64,000 nt of DNA, taken from assembly GCF_017815535.1 (NCBI RefSeq), contig NZ_CP072596.1, forward strand, positions 1,550,001 through 1,614,000, given 5' to 3'. Below the pieces are notes generated by a model that was not told where the DNA came from, searched no databases, and saw nothing but the letters and a program-made list of their open reading frames with translations. The translations under genes and the position numbers were made by a program. How positions within the stretch are numbered: position 1 is the first letter of the stretch; every line of letters begins with the position of its first letter. This DNA comes from Tessaracoccus sp. MC1865 (GTDB taxonomy: Bacteria; Actinomycetota; Actinomycetes; Propionibacteriales; Propionibacteriaceae). Positions 40,002 to 50,215 of this stretch are shown in pieces.

Positions 40002-42275
40002 ATGACGGATGAGCCCCTCGGCGGTACCTCCCGGTTGGTGACCGGGCCGGAACAGCCGCGTCTCCGGATGCGGCACCGGCTGGCCCGGCTGGGTGCTGTG
40101 CGGCCCAAATCGGCCATCCTCGATCCCCTGAACCGCATCGTCCGGTCCAACCATCCGCGTGCCGATCTGGCGGTCATCGAGCGCGCCTACCGCGTCGCGG
40201 AGCACCACCACGAGGGCCAGACCCGCAAATCCGGGGACCCGTACATCACGCATCCGTTGGCCGTTGCGACCATCCTGGCGGAACTGGGCATGACGGAGCC
40301 GGTGCTCGTGGCCGCGCTGCTGCACGACACGGTGGAGGACACCGACTACTCGCTGGAGCAGTTGCAGCTGGAGTTCGGCGAGGAAGTCGCCCACATGGTC
40401 GACGGCGTCACCAAGCTGGACAAGCTCACCTACGGCGAGACGGCCAAGGCCGAGACCATCCGCAAGATGATCATGGCCACCAGTGAAGAGGTCCGCGTCC
40501 TCGTCATCAAGCTGGCGGACCGGTTGCACAACATGCGCACCCTGGGTTACCTGCGCCCCGACAAGCGGGTGCGGATCGCCACGGAGACCCTGAACATCTT
40601 CGCCCCGCTGGCCCACCGCCTGGGCATGAACACGATCAAGTGGGAACTGGAAGACCTCTCGTTCGCCACGATCGAGCCCAAGTTCTACGCCGAGATCGTT
40701 GACATGGTGGCCCAGCAGGCACCCGGCCGCGAACGCTACCTGCGCGAACTGATCGCCCAGTTCCAGAAACTCCTCGTCGAGGCCAAGATCGACGCCACGG
40801 TCTACGGCCGGCCGAAGCACTACTACTCCATCTACCAGAAGATGATGGTGCGCGGCCGCGACTTCAAGGACATCTACGACCTCATCGGTCTACGGGTCCT
40901 CGTCCACGACATCAAGGACTGCTACGCGGTGCTGGGCGTGGCGCACGCGGGCTGGAAGCCCATCCCCGGCCGGTTCAAGGACTACATCGCCGGCCCCAAG
41001 TTCAACATGTACCAGTCGCTGCACACCACTGTGCTGGGCGCCAACAACGAACCCGTCGAGTTCCAGATCCGGACGCACGAGATGCACCGCCGCGCTGAGT
41101 ACGGTGTCGCGGCGCACTGGAAGTACAAGGCGGACCTGCGCGACGGGGTGTCGCCCGAAGAGGCGGGCCTGCGGGCCATGCACCAGCTTGGCGTCATGAG
41201 CAAGGAGACCGAGGACCCCAGCGAGTTCCTCGACTCGGTCCTGTTCGAGATCAACGCGGACGAGATCTACGTGTTCACGCCGAAGGGCGAGGTCATGGCG
41301 CTGCCCGTCGGCGCCACGCCCGTCGACTTCGCCTTCGCGGTCCACACGGAGGTGGGCCACCGCACGATCGGGGCTCGGGTCAACGGCCGCCTCGTGGCGC
41401 TCAGCACCCCGCTGCAGCAGGGCGACAAGGTCGAGATCCTCACCTCCAAGGCCGAAGGCGCGGGCCCCAGCCGTGACTGGCTGGGCTTCGTCGTCAGTTC
41501 GCGGGCGCGGCAGAAGATCCGCCAGCACTTCTCCCGCGAACGTCGCGACGTGGCGATGGAGCAGGGCAAGGACATGCTCGCGAAGGACCTGCGTCGGGCC
41601 GGCGTCCCGCTGCAGCGACTGCTGACCCTGGAGAACCTCACGGCCGTCGCCAACGCCCTCGGCTACAACGACGTGCCCAGCCTCTACGTGGCCATCGGCG
41701 AGGGCCACATCGGCCCGCAGGGCGTGGTCGAGAAGCTCGTCCAGTTGCACGGCGGCGAGGACGAGACCGTCGACACCGTCACGGAAGACCTGGTGGTCAA
41801 ACAGCACCGTCGGCCGCTCACCGACGGTGCGCGGATCCTCGTCGACGGCGATGACTCGGTCATCGCCAAGTACGCCAAGTGCTGCTACCCGCTGCCCGGC
41901 GACGACATCGTGGGCTTCGTCACCAAGGGCGACGGCGTCTCGGTGCACCGCCGCGACTGCAGCAACGTGCCGTCGCTGATGAAGGAACCCGAGCGCATCG
42001 TGCCGGTGTCCTGGTCCGACAGTCAGGAGGGCGCGTCGTTCAGCGTGACCATCCAGATCGAGGGCATCGACCGCGCGCGCCTGCTCTCCGATGTGTCGTC
42101 GGTGCTCTCAGAGCAGCACCTCGACATCCTCGCGGTGAACATCACCACGAACAAGCAGCGCCAGTTCACGGGCAAGATGACGTTCGAATCCGCAGATCCC
42201 ACCCATCTGCAGCACGTGATGAACCTGATCCGGCGCGTGCCGGGCGTCTATGACGTCTTCCGCGTCGCCGGCTGA
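40002..42275 (+). CDS. rel: Bifunctional (p)ppGpp synthetase/hydrolase Rel
   Basis: It makes and degrades the stringent-response alarmone. The 757-aa protein has an intact HD hydrolase domain (LLHDTVEDTD near residue 107), the synthetase domain (GRPKHYYSIYQKM, RDFKDIYDLIGLR), a TGS domain (YVFTPKGEVMALP), a conserved Cys-containing helical segment (AKYAKCCYPLPGD) and a C-terminal ACT domain (GIDRARLLSDVSSVLS). Retention of HDxxED suggests both activities. It is the single long RSH protein typical of actinobacteria. Confidence 0.95.
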   Translation: MTDEPLGGTSRLVTGPEQPRLRMRHRLARLGAVRPKSAILDPLNRIVRSNHPRADLAVIERAYRVAEHHHEGQTRKSGDPYITHPLAVATILAELGMTEPVLVAALLHDTVEDTDYSLEQLQLEFGEEVAHMVDGVTKLDKLTYGETAKAETIRKMIMATSEEVRVLVIKLADRLHNMRTLGYLRPDKRVRIATETLNIFAPLAHRLGMNTIKWELEDLSFATIEPKFYAEIVDMVAQQAPGRERYLRELIAQFQKLLVEAKIDATVYGRPKHYYSIYQKMMVRGRDFKDIYDLIGLRVLVHDIKDCYAVLGVAHAGWKPIPGRFKDYIAGPKFNMYQSLHTTVLGANNEPVEFQIRTHEMHRRAEYGVAAHWKYKADLRDGVSPEEAGLRAMHQLGVMSKETEDPSEFLDSVLFEINADEIYVFTPKGEVMALPVGATPVDFAFAVHTEVGHRTIGARVNGRLVALSTPLQQGDKVEILTSKAEGAGPSRDWLGFVVSSRARQKIRQHFSRERRDVAMEQGKDMLAKDLRRAGVPLQRLLTLENLTAVANALGYNDVPSLYVAIGEGHIGPQGVVEKLVQLHGGEDETVDTVTEDLVVKQHRRPLTDGARILVDGDDSVIAKYAKCCYPLPGDDIVGFVTKGDGVSVHRRDCSNVPSLMKEPERIVPVSWSDSQEGASFSVTIQIEGIDRARLLSDVSSVLSEQHLDILAVNITTNKQRQFTGKMTFESADPTHLQHVMNLIRRVPGVYDVFRVAG

Positions 42276-42289
42276 GCGCATCCGGCCAC

Positions 42290-42347
42290 AAAAAAAGGAG
42301 ATTCCCGCCACATGACGCCCTCGGGCGCCGATGTGGCAGGAATCTCC
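42290..42347 (-). terminator. Intrinsic terminator of the DUF349 gene, shared with rel
   Basis: GGAGATTCC and GGAATCTCC, extended by GCCACAT/ATGTGGC, form a long stem (42297-42347). Seven A residues at 42290-42296 read as a U-tract on the minus strand, so this is a classical terminator for the minus-strand gene. For rel it offers a hairpin without a T-tract. Confidence 0.75.
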
Positions 42348-42366
42348 CTCGAAGTTCCCGGACCGG

Positions 42367-43611
42367 TTACTTGGTGAAATCTGCGAGTGTCTCCCGGGCC
42401 TGCTCCAGCCAGCTGGTGTAGGTCTCGATCGACTTCTGCGCGTCCTTGGCCTTCTTGTCGTCGCCGCGTTCCTTCGCCCGGGCGAGGTCCTGCTCGAGCT
42501 TGGCGATCTGGTCCTCGAACATCTTCACGGTGCTCTCGGCGCGCTCGCGCGCCTCGGGATCCGTGCGACGCCACTCTTCGGCCTCGAGTTCGGAGACCTT
42601 CTCGCCGAGGGTGCGGACCCGGTTGTCCATGTCGCGCATGGCGTTGCGGGGCACATGGCCGATCTCGTTGAACTGGGCGAGGAAGTCGCGGTGGATGCTC
42701 TTGGCGGCCTCGATGTCGGTCACACCCTCGAGGTCCTTCTCGACCTTCTCCACCAGCGCCTGCTTCGCGGCCAGGTTCTCCGACTGCTCGCCGTCGGCGG
42801 CGTTCTGCGCTTCGGAGCGGGCGTTGAAGAACTCGTCCTGGATGCCCCGGAAGCGTGCCCAGAGCTTGTCGTCGTCTGCGCGACGGGCGCTGCCCGCGGC
42901 CTTCCAGCGGGTCATCAGGTCACGGAAGGCCGCAGAGGTGGCGCCCCAGTCCGTGGACGTGGCGAGCGGCTCGGCCTCCGCGATGATCGCTTCCTTGGCG
43001 GCCTTCGCGTCGTCACGATGCGAATTCAGCTCCGAGAAGTGCGCCTTGCGGCGACGGGTGTACTGCGTGCGCGCCGACGAGAAGCGGTGCCACAGTTCGT
43101 TGTCCGTGGCGCGGTCGATGCGGGGGAGTGCCTTCCACTCGTCCAGCAGGGTGCGGAAGCGGTCCACGCCGCCGCGCCAGTCGTTTCCGGCGGCGAGTTG
43201 CTCGGCCTCCACGACCATGGCTTCCTTCGCGGCCACGGTGACCGCGTTCTGCTCCGCACGCTGGGCCTTCCGCGCCTCGATCTGCGCCGGCAGCAGCTCA
43301 CTGACGGCCTCGAGGCGTGCGGTCAACGCCGGCAGGTCTCCCACGGCGTTGGCCTCGGCGACGTTCTTCTTCGCAGTTTCGATCGCGGTGCGCGCCTCTT
43401 CGGGCGACATCGCCTGAGCCTTCACGCGGGATTCCAGCAGGGTCACCTCCGCAGCCAGGTTCTCGTAACGGCGGACGTAGAAAGCCATGGCTTCCTCGGG
43501 GGTGGAATCGGGAATCTGCCCGACACTTCGTTCTGTGTCACCCGTGATGACGTACACCGTGCCGTCTGGATCGACGCGGCCGAAATCTGCGGGCGCTTGC
43601 TGTTCGCTCAT
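42367..43611 (-). CDS. DUF349 repeat protein
   Basis: A 414-aa, highly charged helical protein. At least three DUF349-type repeats are visible, each with W/D-rich segments such as DWRGGVDRFRTLLDEWKAL and DWGATSAAFRDLMTRWKAA. The C-terminal third is coiled-coil-like with heptad Leu/Glu/Lys patterns. There is no signal peptide. The function of this actinobacterial family is not established. A minus-strand TAGATT at 43618-43623, 6 bases before the ATG, predicts a leaderless mRNA divergent from the MBL-fold gene. Confidence 0.8.
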   Translation of the reverse strand: MSEQQAPADFGRVDPDGTVYVITGDTERSVGQIPDSTPEEAMAFYVRRYENLAAEVTLLESRVKAQAMSPEEARTAIETAKKNVAEANAVGDLPALTARLEAVSELLPAQIEARKAQRAEQNAVTVAAKEAMVVEAEQLAAGNDWRGGVDRFRTLLDEWKALPRIDRATDNELWHRFSSARTQYTRRRKAHFSELNSHRDDAKAAKEAIIAEAEPLATSTDWGATSAAFRDLMTRWKAAGSARRADDDKLWARFRGIQDEFFNARSEAQNAADGEQSENLAAKQALVEKVEKDLEGVTDIEAAKSIHRDFLAQFNEIGHVPRNAMRDMDNRVRTLGEKVSELEAEEWRRTDPEARERAESTVKMFEDQIAKLEQDLARAKERGDDKKAKDAQKSIETYTSWLEQARETLADFTK

Positions 43612-43617
43612 GGGCCC

Positions 43618-43635
43618 AATCTAGCGGGATAGGGT
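43618..43635. promoter_or_regulatory. Divergent leaderless -10 boxes (DUF349 gene and MBL hydrolase)
   Basis: The minus strand reads TAGATT (43618-43623), 6 bases before the DUF349 ATG. The plus strand reads TAGGGT (43630-43635), 6 bases before the MBL gene GTG. Two opposite promoters lie within 30 bases. Confidence 0.5.
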
Positions 43636-43641
43636 GGGTGT

Positions 43642-44313
43642 GTGCTCGTCCAGCCCATACCTGTATCCCCTTGGCAAGCAAATTGTTATGTGGTGAGCGC
43701 TTCCGAGGACGTGTCGGAGTGCGTCATCGTGGACCCCGGGATCACCGCCGATGAGCCTGTCGGGGCGCTCATCCGTGAGCGCGGGCTGAGCCCCATGGCC
43801 ATCCTCGCGACGCACGGCCACCTGGACCACGTGGGCGACGCCCATCTGCTCGCCGCGAGGTGGCGCGTGCCCGTCTATCTGTCGACCGCTGACCAGCACC
43901 TCCTCACCCGCCCAGCTGATGGGCTGGGGCCCAGCGGCGCCGCGATGCTGCGGCAACTCACCGGCTCGGAGACGTTGCCCGCCATCGACGACGTGCGCGA
44001 CTACGGCGAGCCGTTCACGGTCGCTGGCCTCACCGTCGAGGCCTTCGCGGCGCCCGGGCATACCAAGGGCTCCACGCTGCTTCGCGTCAGCTCGTCGCGA
44101 ACCACAGTGGTGTTCAGCGGCGACGTGCTCTTCGCGGGCACGATCGGGCGCACCGATCTGCCCGGCGGTAACATGGCCGAGATGCGTGACTCGCTGCGGC
44201 GCATCGTCGAGCACTTCCCGGCGCAGACCCCTCTGCTGCCGGGCCACGGCCAGCCCACCAGCCTGGCCCAGGAACTCGCTTCCAACCCATACCTGCAGCC
44301 CGGAAACGTGTAG
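43642..44313 (+). CDS. MBL-fold metallo-hydrolase (glyoxalase II-like)
   Basis: A 223-aa metallo-beta-lactamase-fold hydrolase with all metal ligands: THGHLDHVGD (HxHxDH), the His in APGHTKGST, the bridging Asp in FSGDVLFAG and LLPGHGQPT. The closest recognisable layout is hydroxyacylglutathione-hydrolase-like, probably a thioester hydrolase, but the substrate is unknown. It commonly precedes hisS in actinobacteria, as it does here with a 13-base gap. Confidence 0.85.
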   Translation: MLVQPIPVSPWQANCYVVSASEDVSECVIVDPGITADEPVGALIRERGLSPMAILATHGHLDHVGDAHLLAARWRVPVYLSTADQHLLTRPADGLGPSGAAMLRQLTGSETLPAIDDVRDYGEPFTVAGLTVEAFAAPGHTKGSTLLRVSSSRTTVVFSGDVLFAGTIGRTDLPGGNMAEMRDSLRRIVEHFPAQTPLLPGHGQPTSLAQELASNPYLQPGNV

Positions 44314-44326
44314 AGGTACCGCCACC

Positions 44327-45661
44327 TTGTCCCGCCCCAGGCCGCTCAGCGGCTTCCCCGAGTTCCTGCCCGCCGGTCGTTTCGTGGAGAACCGCGTCCT
44401 CGACGTGGTGCGCACCACGTTCGAGCTGCACGGTTTCGCCCCCATCGAGACCCGGGCCGTCGAGCCGCTCGACCAACTCGCGCGCAAGGGCGAGATCGAC
44501 AAGGAGATCTACGTGGTCCGCCGCCTCCACGCGGAAGCGGCGGATGCTGACGAACTGGGACTCCACTTCGACCTCACGGTGCCGTTCGCCCGCTACGTGC
44601 TGGAGAACGCCGGGCACCTGGCCTTCCCCTTCCGCCGCTACCAGATCCAGAAGGTCTGGCGCGGTGAGCGCCCCCAGGAGGGCCGCTACCGTGAGTTCAC
44701 GCAGGCCGACATCGACATCGTCGGGCAGGGGAACCTCGCCGCGCACCACGACGTCGAGATCCCGCTCGTGGCCCTGGATCTGTTCGAGAAGCTCCACACG
44801 GACCTGGGGCTGCCCCCCGTGAGCCTGCACGCGAACAACCGCAAGCTTTCCGAGGGCTTCTACCGGGGTCTCGGCATCGACGACACCGCGGCGGTGCTGC
44901 AGCGCGTCGACAAGTACGACAAGATCGGCCCGGACGCGGTGGCCGAACTGCTGACCAGCGAGCTCGGCCTGAGCAGCGCCCAGGCGCAGGCCTGTGTGTC
45001 GCTGGCCGGCATCGCCGCCACGGACGAGTCGTTCGTCGACGACGTGCGGGCCCTGGGCGTCACCCATGAACTGCTGGACACCGGCCTGGAGGAACTCTCC
45101 GCGCTGATCCGGGTGGCGGGTCGCTCGCTGCCGGACCGCGTGGTGGCGGACCTCAAGATCGCCCGCGGGCTGGACTACTACACCGGCACTGTCTACGAAA
45201 CCTCGCTGGTGGGCTCGGAGAAGCTCGGCTCGGTCGCCTCCGGCGGGCGCTACGACTCCCTCGCCAGCGACGGGAAGACCACCTTCCCCGGCGTCGGCTA
45301 CTCGTTCGGCATCACCCGCATCCTCGCCCCCCTGATCGGGCAGAAGAAGCTCACGGCGTCGCGCTCGGTCCCCAGCGCGGTCCTCGTGGCCGTGGACAAC
45401 GAGGAGACCCGCGAGCAGGCCATCGCCGTCGCGGCCGCCCTGCGCAGCCGAAACATCCCGGTCGAGGTCGCCCCCAAGGCGGACAAGTTCGGCAAGCAGA
45501 TCCGCTACGCCGAGCGTCGTGGCATCCCGTTCGTCTGGTTCGGCGCCGGTCACGACGACTCGGTCAAGGACATCCGCACCGGCGAGCAGGTCCCGGCCTC
45601 GCCGCTGGAATGGCTGCCCCCGGCTGAAGACCTCCGGGTCTCCGTCGGGTCGGCGCTCTGA
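44327..45661 (+). CDS. hisS: Histidyl-tRNA synthetase
   Basis: A class II synthetase, 444 aa. It begins with the family segment SRPRPLSGFPEFLPAGR and shows motif 2 (QKVWRGERPQEGRYREFTQ), the histidine-binding ARGLDYYTGTVYE and motif 3 (GVGYSFGITRIL). The start is a TTG at 44327 with AGAGG 10 bases upstream; no ATG or GTG exists in the right place. Confidence 0.94.
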   Translation: MSRPRPLSGFPEFLPAGRFVENRVLDVVRTTFELHGFAPIETRAVEPLDQLARKGEIDKEIYVVRRLHAEAADADELGLHFDLTVPFARYVLENAGHLAFPFRRYQIQKVWRGERPQEGRYREFTQADIDIVGQGNLAAHHDVEIPLVALDLFEKLHTDLGLPPVSLHANNRKLSEGFYRGLGIDDTAAVLQRVDKYDKIGPDAVAELLTSELGLSSAQAQACVSLAGIAATDESFVDDVRALGVTHELLDTGLEELSALIRVAGRSLPDRVVADLKIARGLDYYTGTVYETSLVGSEKLGSVASGGRYDSLASDGKTTFPGVGYSFGITRILAPLIGQKKLTASRSVPSAVLVAVDNEETREQAIAVAAALRSRNIPVEVAPKADKFGKQIRYAERRGIPFVWFGAGHDDSVKDIRTGEQVPASPLEWLPPAEDLRVSVGSAL

Positions 45662-45669
45662 CGCCCACC

Positions 45670-46293
45670 ATGGACGTGCAGCGCATCGGCGTCATCGGCG
45701 CGGGCAAGCTCGGCACGGCGCTCGCCCGGCTGGCCCTCGACGCCGGCTACGAGGTGAGGATCTCCGGTTCGCCGCGCCAGGCAATGCTCGAGCTGGTCAT
45801 CGGCACGGTGCTCCCCGGAGCCCAGCTGCTGCCCGAGGCTGACGTGATCGCGCAGTCTGATCTGGTCGTCCTGGCCATCCCGTTCGGCAAGGCGCACTCC
45901 GTGGATTTCGACGCGCTGGGCGGCAAGATCGTCGTCGACGCAATGAACGCCTGGGAGGCAGCAGGCGGTCACCTCGACGAGGAGCACGGCGGCACCACGT
46001 CGTCGCTGATCAAGATGCGCAACCCGGAGATGCGGCTCGTGAAGTCGCTCAACCACCTCGGTTATCTGGACCTGACGGGAGATGCCCGGGAGGCCGGCCA
46101 TCCGCTGCGCCGGGCGATCGCCGTGATCTCCGACGACCAGGAGGCCCGCGCCGTCGTGGCCTCCGTCGTCGACTCCCTGGGCTTCGATCCGGTGGAGGCA
46201 CCCACGGCCGCGTCCCGCTGCCTGGAACCGGATTCCCCGGTCTTCGGGAAGCCCGTATCCGCGCCGGAGCTCCGTGAGGCCCTCGGCCTCTGA
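45670..46293 (+). CDS. COG2085-type NADP(H)-binding oxidoreductase (NpdG-like)
   Basis: A 207-aa Rossmann-fold protein starting [19 protein letters not shown], with a second strand ending SGSPR, suited to NADP(H). It belongs to the F420-dependent NADP reductase/dinucleotide-binding family. Some members reduce F420, while others act on different substrates. No F420 synthesis gene is present here, so F420 use is not supported. It sits 8 bases after hisS and is probably co-transcribed with it. Confidence 0.78.
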   Translation: MDVQRIGVIGAGKLGTALARLALDAGYEVRISGSPRQAMLELVIGTVLPGAQLLPEADVIAQSDLVVLAIPFGKAHSVDFDALGGKIVVDAMNAWEAAGGHLDEEHGGTTSSLIKMRNPEMRLVKSLNHLGYLDLTGDAREAGHPLRRAIAVISDDQEARAVVASVVDSLGFDPVEAPTAASRCLEPDSPVFGKPVSAPELREALGL

Positions 46294-46324
46294 TTGTCGC
46301 CCCACGCCAGAGTCTCGTTACGAT
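46294..46324 (+). promoter_or_regulatory. Putative promoter of aspS
   Basis: TTGTCG (46294-46299) and TACGAT (46319-46324) are 19 bases apart. The leader of about 40 bases carries AGGA before the GTG at 46373. Confidence 0.4.
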
Positions 46325-46372
46325 GGCCGGACGAGCTGCACCGTCTATGCAGCCGAAGATAGGACAAGTGAA

Positions 46373-48184
46373 GTGATTCGCACCTTTGAGGCCGGCACGT
46401 TGCGTGCCGAGCACGTGGGCCAGGAAGTCGTTCTCGCCGGATGGGTGGCCAAGCGCCGCGACCACGGCGGCGTCGCCTTCATCGACCTGCGGGATGCGTC
46501 GGGCATCTGCCAGATCGTCGTGCGCGACGAATACCTCGAATCCGCCGGGATCCACGACCTGCGCAACGAATTCTGCATCCGGGTCACCGGGCTGGTGGAC
46601 AAGCGGGAGGACGGCAACGTCAACCCCAACATCCCCACCGGCGAGGTCGAGGTGGTCATCCGCGAGCTCGAGGTGCTGAACCCCGCCGCACCGCTGCCGT
46701 TCCAGATCGACGAGCGCACCACCGTCGGTGAGGACGTGCGCCTCAAGTACCGTTACCTCGACCTGCGCCGCCCGCGGCAGCACGAGGCCATGGTGCTGCG
46801 CTCCAACGTCACCCACACCATCCGTGAGGTGCTGGCCAGGCACCGCTTCTACGACGTGGAGACCCCCACGCTGACGCGCTCCACGCCGGAAGGCGCCCGC
46901 GACTTCATCGTTCCTGCGCGCCTCCACCCGGGCAAGTGGTACGCCCTGCCCCAGAGCCCTCAGCTGTTCAAGCAGTTGCTCATGGTGGGCGGCATGGAGC
47001 GGTACTACCAGATCGCCCGCTGCTACCGCGACGAGGACTTCCGCGCGGACCGTCAGCCGGAGTTCACCCAGCTCGACATCGAGATGAGCTTCGTGGACCA
47101 GGACGACGTCATCGCCCTCTCCGAAGAGGTGATGGCCGCCTGCTGGCGTCTGATCGGTGTCGAGATGCCGCTGCCGCTGCCGCGGATCACCTGGCACGAC
47201 GCCATGAACAACTACGGCTCCGACAAGCCGGACCTCCGCTTCGACCTCAAGATCCGCGAGCTCACCGAGTTCTTCAAGGACACCGCCTTCCGCGTCTTCC
47301 AGAACGAGTACGTCGGCGGCGTCGTGATGCCCGGCGGCGCCTCGCTGCCGCGTCGTCAGTTCGACGCCTGGCAGGAATGGGCCAAGCAGCGCGGTGCCCG
47401 TGGGCTCGCCTACATCACCATCGGTGAGGACGGCACGCTCGGTGGCCCGGTGGCCAAGAACCTGTCCGACGTGGAGCGCGACGGTATCGCCGGGATCATG
47501 GACGCCCAGCCGGGCGACGCCATCTTCTTCGCCGCCGGCCGCCGGGAGCAGTCCCAGGAACTCCTGGGCGCCGCCCGCCTCGAGATCGGTCGCCGCACCG
47601 GCCTGATCAACGAGGACGAGTGGAGCTTCGTCTGGGTGGTCGACGCGCCCATGTTCAAGTCGACGGAGGACGCTCAGGCCGCCGGTGACGTCGCGGTGGG
47701 CGCGGGCAAGTGGACCGCGGTCCACCACGCCTTCACCTCGCCGACGCCGGAGTGCCTGGACACGTTCGACACCGATCCCGGCTCGGCGCTCAGCTACGGC
47801 TACGACTTCGTCTGCAACGGCAACGAGGTGGGCGGCGGATCCATCCGTATCCACCGCCGCGACGTGCAGGAGCGGGTGTTCAAGGTCATGGGCATCGGCG
47901 ACGAGGAGGCCCAGGAGAAGTTCGGCTTCCTGCTCGACGCCTTCAGCTTCGGCGCCCCGCCGCACGGCGGCATCGCGTTCGGGCTGGACCGCCTCGTCAT
48001 GCTGCTCGGCGGCTTCGACACCATCCGCGACGTCATCGCCTTCCCGAAGAGCGGCGGCGGATTCGACCCGTTGACCGAGGCCCCGGCCGCGATCGACCCG
48101 AAGCAGCGCAGGGAGGCCGGCGTGGACCACAAGCCGGAACCCAAGGACGCCAAGGACGCCAAGCCGGCAGAAGGCGCTTCCTGA
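46373..48184 (+). CDS. aspS: Aspartyl-tRNA synthetase
   Basis: A 603-aa bacterial-type AspRS: an N-terminal OB anticodon-binding domain ([19 protein letters not shown]), catalytic motif 2 ([19 protein letters not shown]), the bacterial GAD insertion domain, and motif 3 ([15 protein letters not shown]). The tail is Lys/Asp/Ala-rich. The GTG at 46373 gives the usual N-terminus; the frame is open further 5' without similarity. Discriminating and non-discriminating forms cannot be told apart here. Confidence 0.95.
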   Translation: MIRTFEAGTLRAEHVGQEVVLAGWVAKRRDHGGVAFIDLRDASGICQIVVRDEYLESAGIHDLRNEFCIRVTGLVDKREDGNVNPNIPTGEVEVVIRELEVLNPAAPLPFQIDERTTVGEDVRLKYRYLDLRRPRQHEAMVLRSNVTHTIREVLARHRFYDVETPTLTRSTPEGARDFIVPARLHPGKWYALPQSPQLFKQLLMVGGMERYYQIARCYRDEDFRADRQPEFTQLDIEMSFVDQDDVIALSEEVMAACWRLIGVEMPLPLPRITWHDAMNNYGSDKPDLRFDLKIRELTEFFKDTAFRVFQNEYVGGVVMPGGASLPRRQFDAWQEWAKQRGARGLAYITIGEDGTLGGPVAKNLSDVERDGIAGIMDAQPGDAIFFAAGRREQSQELLGAARLEIGRRTGLINEDEWSFVWVVDAPMFKSTEDAQAAGDVAVGAGKWTAVHHAFTSPTPECLDTFDTDPGSALSYGYDFVCNGNEVGGGSIRIHRRDVQERVFKVMGIGDEEAQEKFGFLLDAFSFGAPPHGGIAFGLDRLVMLLGGFDTIRDVIAFPKSGGGFDPLTEAPAAIDPKQRREAGVDHKPEPKDAKDAKPAEGAS

Positions 48185-48193
48185 GCCACGGCC

Positions 48194-49555
48194 ATGAGCT
48201 ACGACCTTTTCGGCAACCCTGAACCCGAGCCCACGGCCCGGGGCGGGTCGCTGAGCGACGCGATGAACCCGCAGGCGCCCCTCGCGGTGCGCCTGCGGCC
48301 GCGTTCGCTCGACGAGATCGTCGGGCAGCAGCACCTCCTCGCCCCCGGCTCACCGCTCCGCCGGCTCGCTGAGGGCCAACCCATGTCGGTGTTCTTGTGG
48401 GGGCCTCCCGGCGTCGGCAAGACCACCATCGCCTCGGTCGTCTCGCAGGCCACCCGCCGGCGCTTCGTCGAGCTCTCGGCCGTCACGGCCGGGGTCAAGG
48501 AGGTGCGGGCGGAGCTGGCCGAGGCCAAGCGGGAACTGGCACGCGGCAACGCCACCGTCCTGTTCGTCGACGAGGTGCACCGGTTCTCCAAGGCCCAGCA
48601 GGATGTGCTGCTGCCGGCCGTGGAGAACCGGCTGGTCACGCTGATCGCGGCCACCACGGAGAACCCCAGCTTCTCCGTGATCTCGCCGCTGCTGTCGCGC
48701 TCGCTCCTGCTGCGCCTGCAGCCGCTCGACAACGCGGACCTCTCCGCCCTCGTGGACCGCGCACTCACGGACGAGCGCGGCCTGGCGCGCGCCAACGGCG
48801 ACCTGTTCGAACTGGCGGACGACGCCCGCGACCTCATTCTGCGTCTCGCCGGCGGCGACGCCCGCCGCGCGCTCACCTACCTCGAGGAGTCCGCAGCGGC
48901 AGCCGACGCCAAGGCTGGGGCGCTGATCGACGTGGCCTCTGTGGAGTCGTCGGCAGACCGCGCCGCGGTGCGCTACGACAAGGACGGCGACCAGCACTAC
49001 GACATCATCTCGGCGTTCATCAAGTCGGTCCGCGGCTCCGACGTGGACGCGGCCCTGCACTATCTGGCGCGGATGCTCGAGGCGGGGGAGGACCCCAGGT
49101 TCATCGCGCGGCGCCTGATGATCTCGGCCAGCGAGGACATCGGCATGGCCGCCAGCGGAGTGCTGCAGACGTGCGTGGCCGCGGCCCAGGCCGTGCAGCT
49201 GCTCGGTATGCCCGAGGCGCGCATCACGCTGGCCCACGCCACCGTCGCGGCCGCCACGGCGCCGAAGTCGAACGCGGCCTACGCGGCGATCAACGCGGCG
49301 ATCGCCGACATCCGGCAGGGCAAGGGCGGTCTGGTGCCACCCCATCTGCGCGACGCCCACTACGCCGGTGCCGAGAAGCTCGGCCACGGCAAGGGTTACA
49401 AGTACGCCCACGACTACCCGCACGGCGTGGCGCCGCAGGTCTACCTGCCGGACGACCTCGCCGGAACTGAGTACTACCGCCCCACGGACCACGGTCAGGA
49501 GGCCGCCATCGCCGAGCGCGTCGCTGCGCTGCGCGCGCTGCTGGGCGAAGGATGA
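48194..49555 (+). CDS. rarA: Replication-associated recombination protein A (RarA/MgsA)
   Basis: A 453-aa AAA+ ATPase that acts at stalled forks and interacts with SSB. It has LFGNPE near the N-terminus, Walker [12 protein letters not shown], Walker [11 protein letters not shown], sensor 1 [11 protein letters not shown] and the C-terminal MgsA tetramerisation region with [12 protein letters not shown]. Confidence 0.94.
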   Translation: MSYDLFGNPEPEPTARGGSLSDAMNPQAPLAVRLRPRSLDEIVGQQHLLAPGSPLRRLAEGQPMSVFLWGPPGVGKTTIASVVSQATRRRFVELSAVTAGVKEVRAELAEAKRELARGNATVLFVDEVHRFSKAQQDVLLPAVENRLVTLIAATTENPSFSVISPLLSRSLLLRLQPLDNADLSALVDRALTDERGLARANGDLFELADDARDLILRLAGGDARRALTYLEESAAAADAKAGALIDVASVESSADRAAVRYDKDGDQHYDIISAFIKSVRGSDVDAALHYLARMLEAGEDPRFIARRLMISASEDIGMAASGVLQTCVAAAQAVQLLGMPEARITLAHATVAAATAPKSNAAYAAINAAIADIRQGKGGLVPPHLRDAHYAGAEKLGHGKGYKYAHDYPHGVAPQVYLPDDLAGTEYYRPTDHGQEAAIAERVAALRALLGEG

Positions 49556-49563
49556 TGGTCGGC

Positions 49564-49569
49564 TAGAGT
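49564..49569 (+). promoter_or_regulatory. -10 box for the DUF948 gene (TAGAGT), leaderless spacing
   Basis: TAGAGT ends 7 bases before the ATG at 49577, the same geometry as at dnaG. Confidence 0.5.
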
Positions 49570-49576
49570 TACGCCC

Positions 49577-49957
49577 ATGACGCTCATGACTGTTGGAGAG
49601 GTCGCAGGCCTGATCGCGGCGATCGCGGCCTGCGTATTCGTGGCCCTGGCCGCAGTACCGCTGCTCAAAGCCGGGCGCGCCCTCGACGAGGTGCGTCTCG
49701 CCGTCCGCGACATCGGGCACAACTCAGTGCCGGTGCTGCAGGAACTCAAGAGCACCGTGGCCACCACGAACACCGAGCTGGGGAAGCTCGGGGTCGTGAC
49801 GGAAGACGCCGCCAAGGTCACCGGGCACGCCACCGTCGTGAGCGAGAACGCCGCCCAGTTGTCCACGCTGTTCGCCGCCACCCTGGGTGGCCCGCTGGTG
49901 AAGACCGCCGCGTTCAGCTATGGCGTGCGGAAGGCACTCAAGGGGCGCAGGAAGTGA
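49577..49957 (+). CDS. DUF948 membrane-anchored protein
   Basis: A 126-aa protein with one N-terminal membrane helix (VAGLIAAIAACVFVALAAV) followed by an amphipathic coiled-coil-like stretch and a basic C-terminus. DUF948 proteins resemble methyl-accepting or t-SNARE-like coiled coils and have no assigned function. It overlaps the next small gene, and the pair precedes alaS as in many actinobacteria. Confidence 0.78.
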   Translation: MTLMTVGEVAGLIAAIAACVFVALAAVPLLKAGRALDEVRLAVRDIGHNSVPVLQELKSTVATTNTELGKLGVVTEDAAKVTGHATVVSENAAQLSTLFAATLGGPLVKTAAFSYGVRKALKGRRK

Positions 49958-50190
49958 GCCGCTTCTTCTGGATGCTCGTCGGCATCGGGCTGACCATCTT
50001 CGTGATGCTGCGGGGCCGGGAACTGCTGCACAAACTCACGCCGCGCGGGATGGCCGAGCAGGTCGAGAAGAAGGGCCACGAGACAGCCGCCGGCTTCGGC
50101 GACTTCATGGCCACCTTCCGCCGCGCCATGGCCGAGCGCGAGGCCGAGCTCCGTCGCGAGCTCGACCTCCCCGAACCAACCTCCAACTGA
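49954..50190 (+). CDS. DUF6167-like small membrane protein
   Basis: A 78-aa protein with a single N-terminal helix (FFWMLVGIGLTIFVML), a short basic linker (HKLTPRGMAEQVEKKG) and a charged helix. It matches the small actinobacterial proteins encoded between DUF948 and alaS. The GTG start overlaps the DUF948 stop (GTGA). Function unknown. Confidence 0.72.
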   Translation: MSRFFWMLVGIGLTIFVMLRGRELLHKLTPRGMAEQVEKKGHETAAGFGDFMATFRRAMAEREAELRRELDLPEPTSN

Positions 50191-50215
50191 TCTCCACTTT
50201 CAAGGAACCACACTT

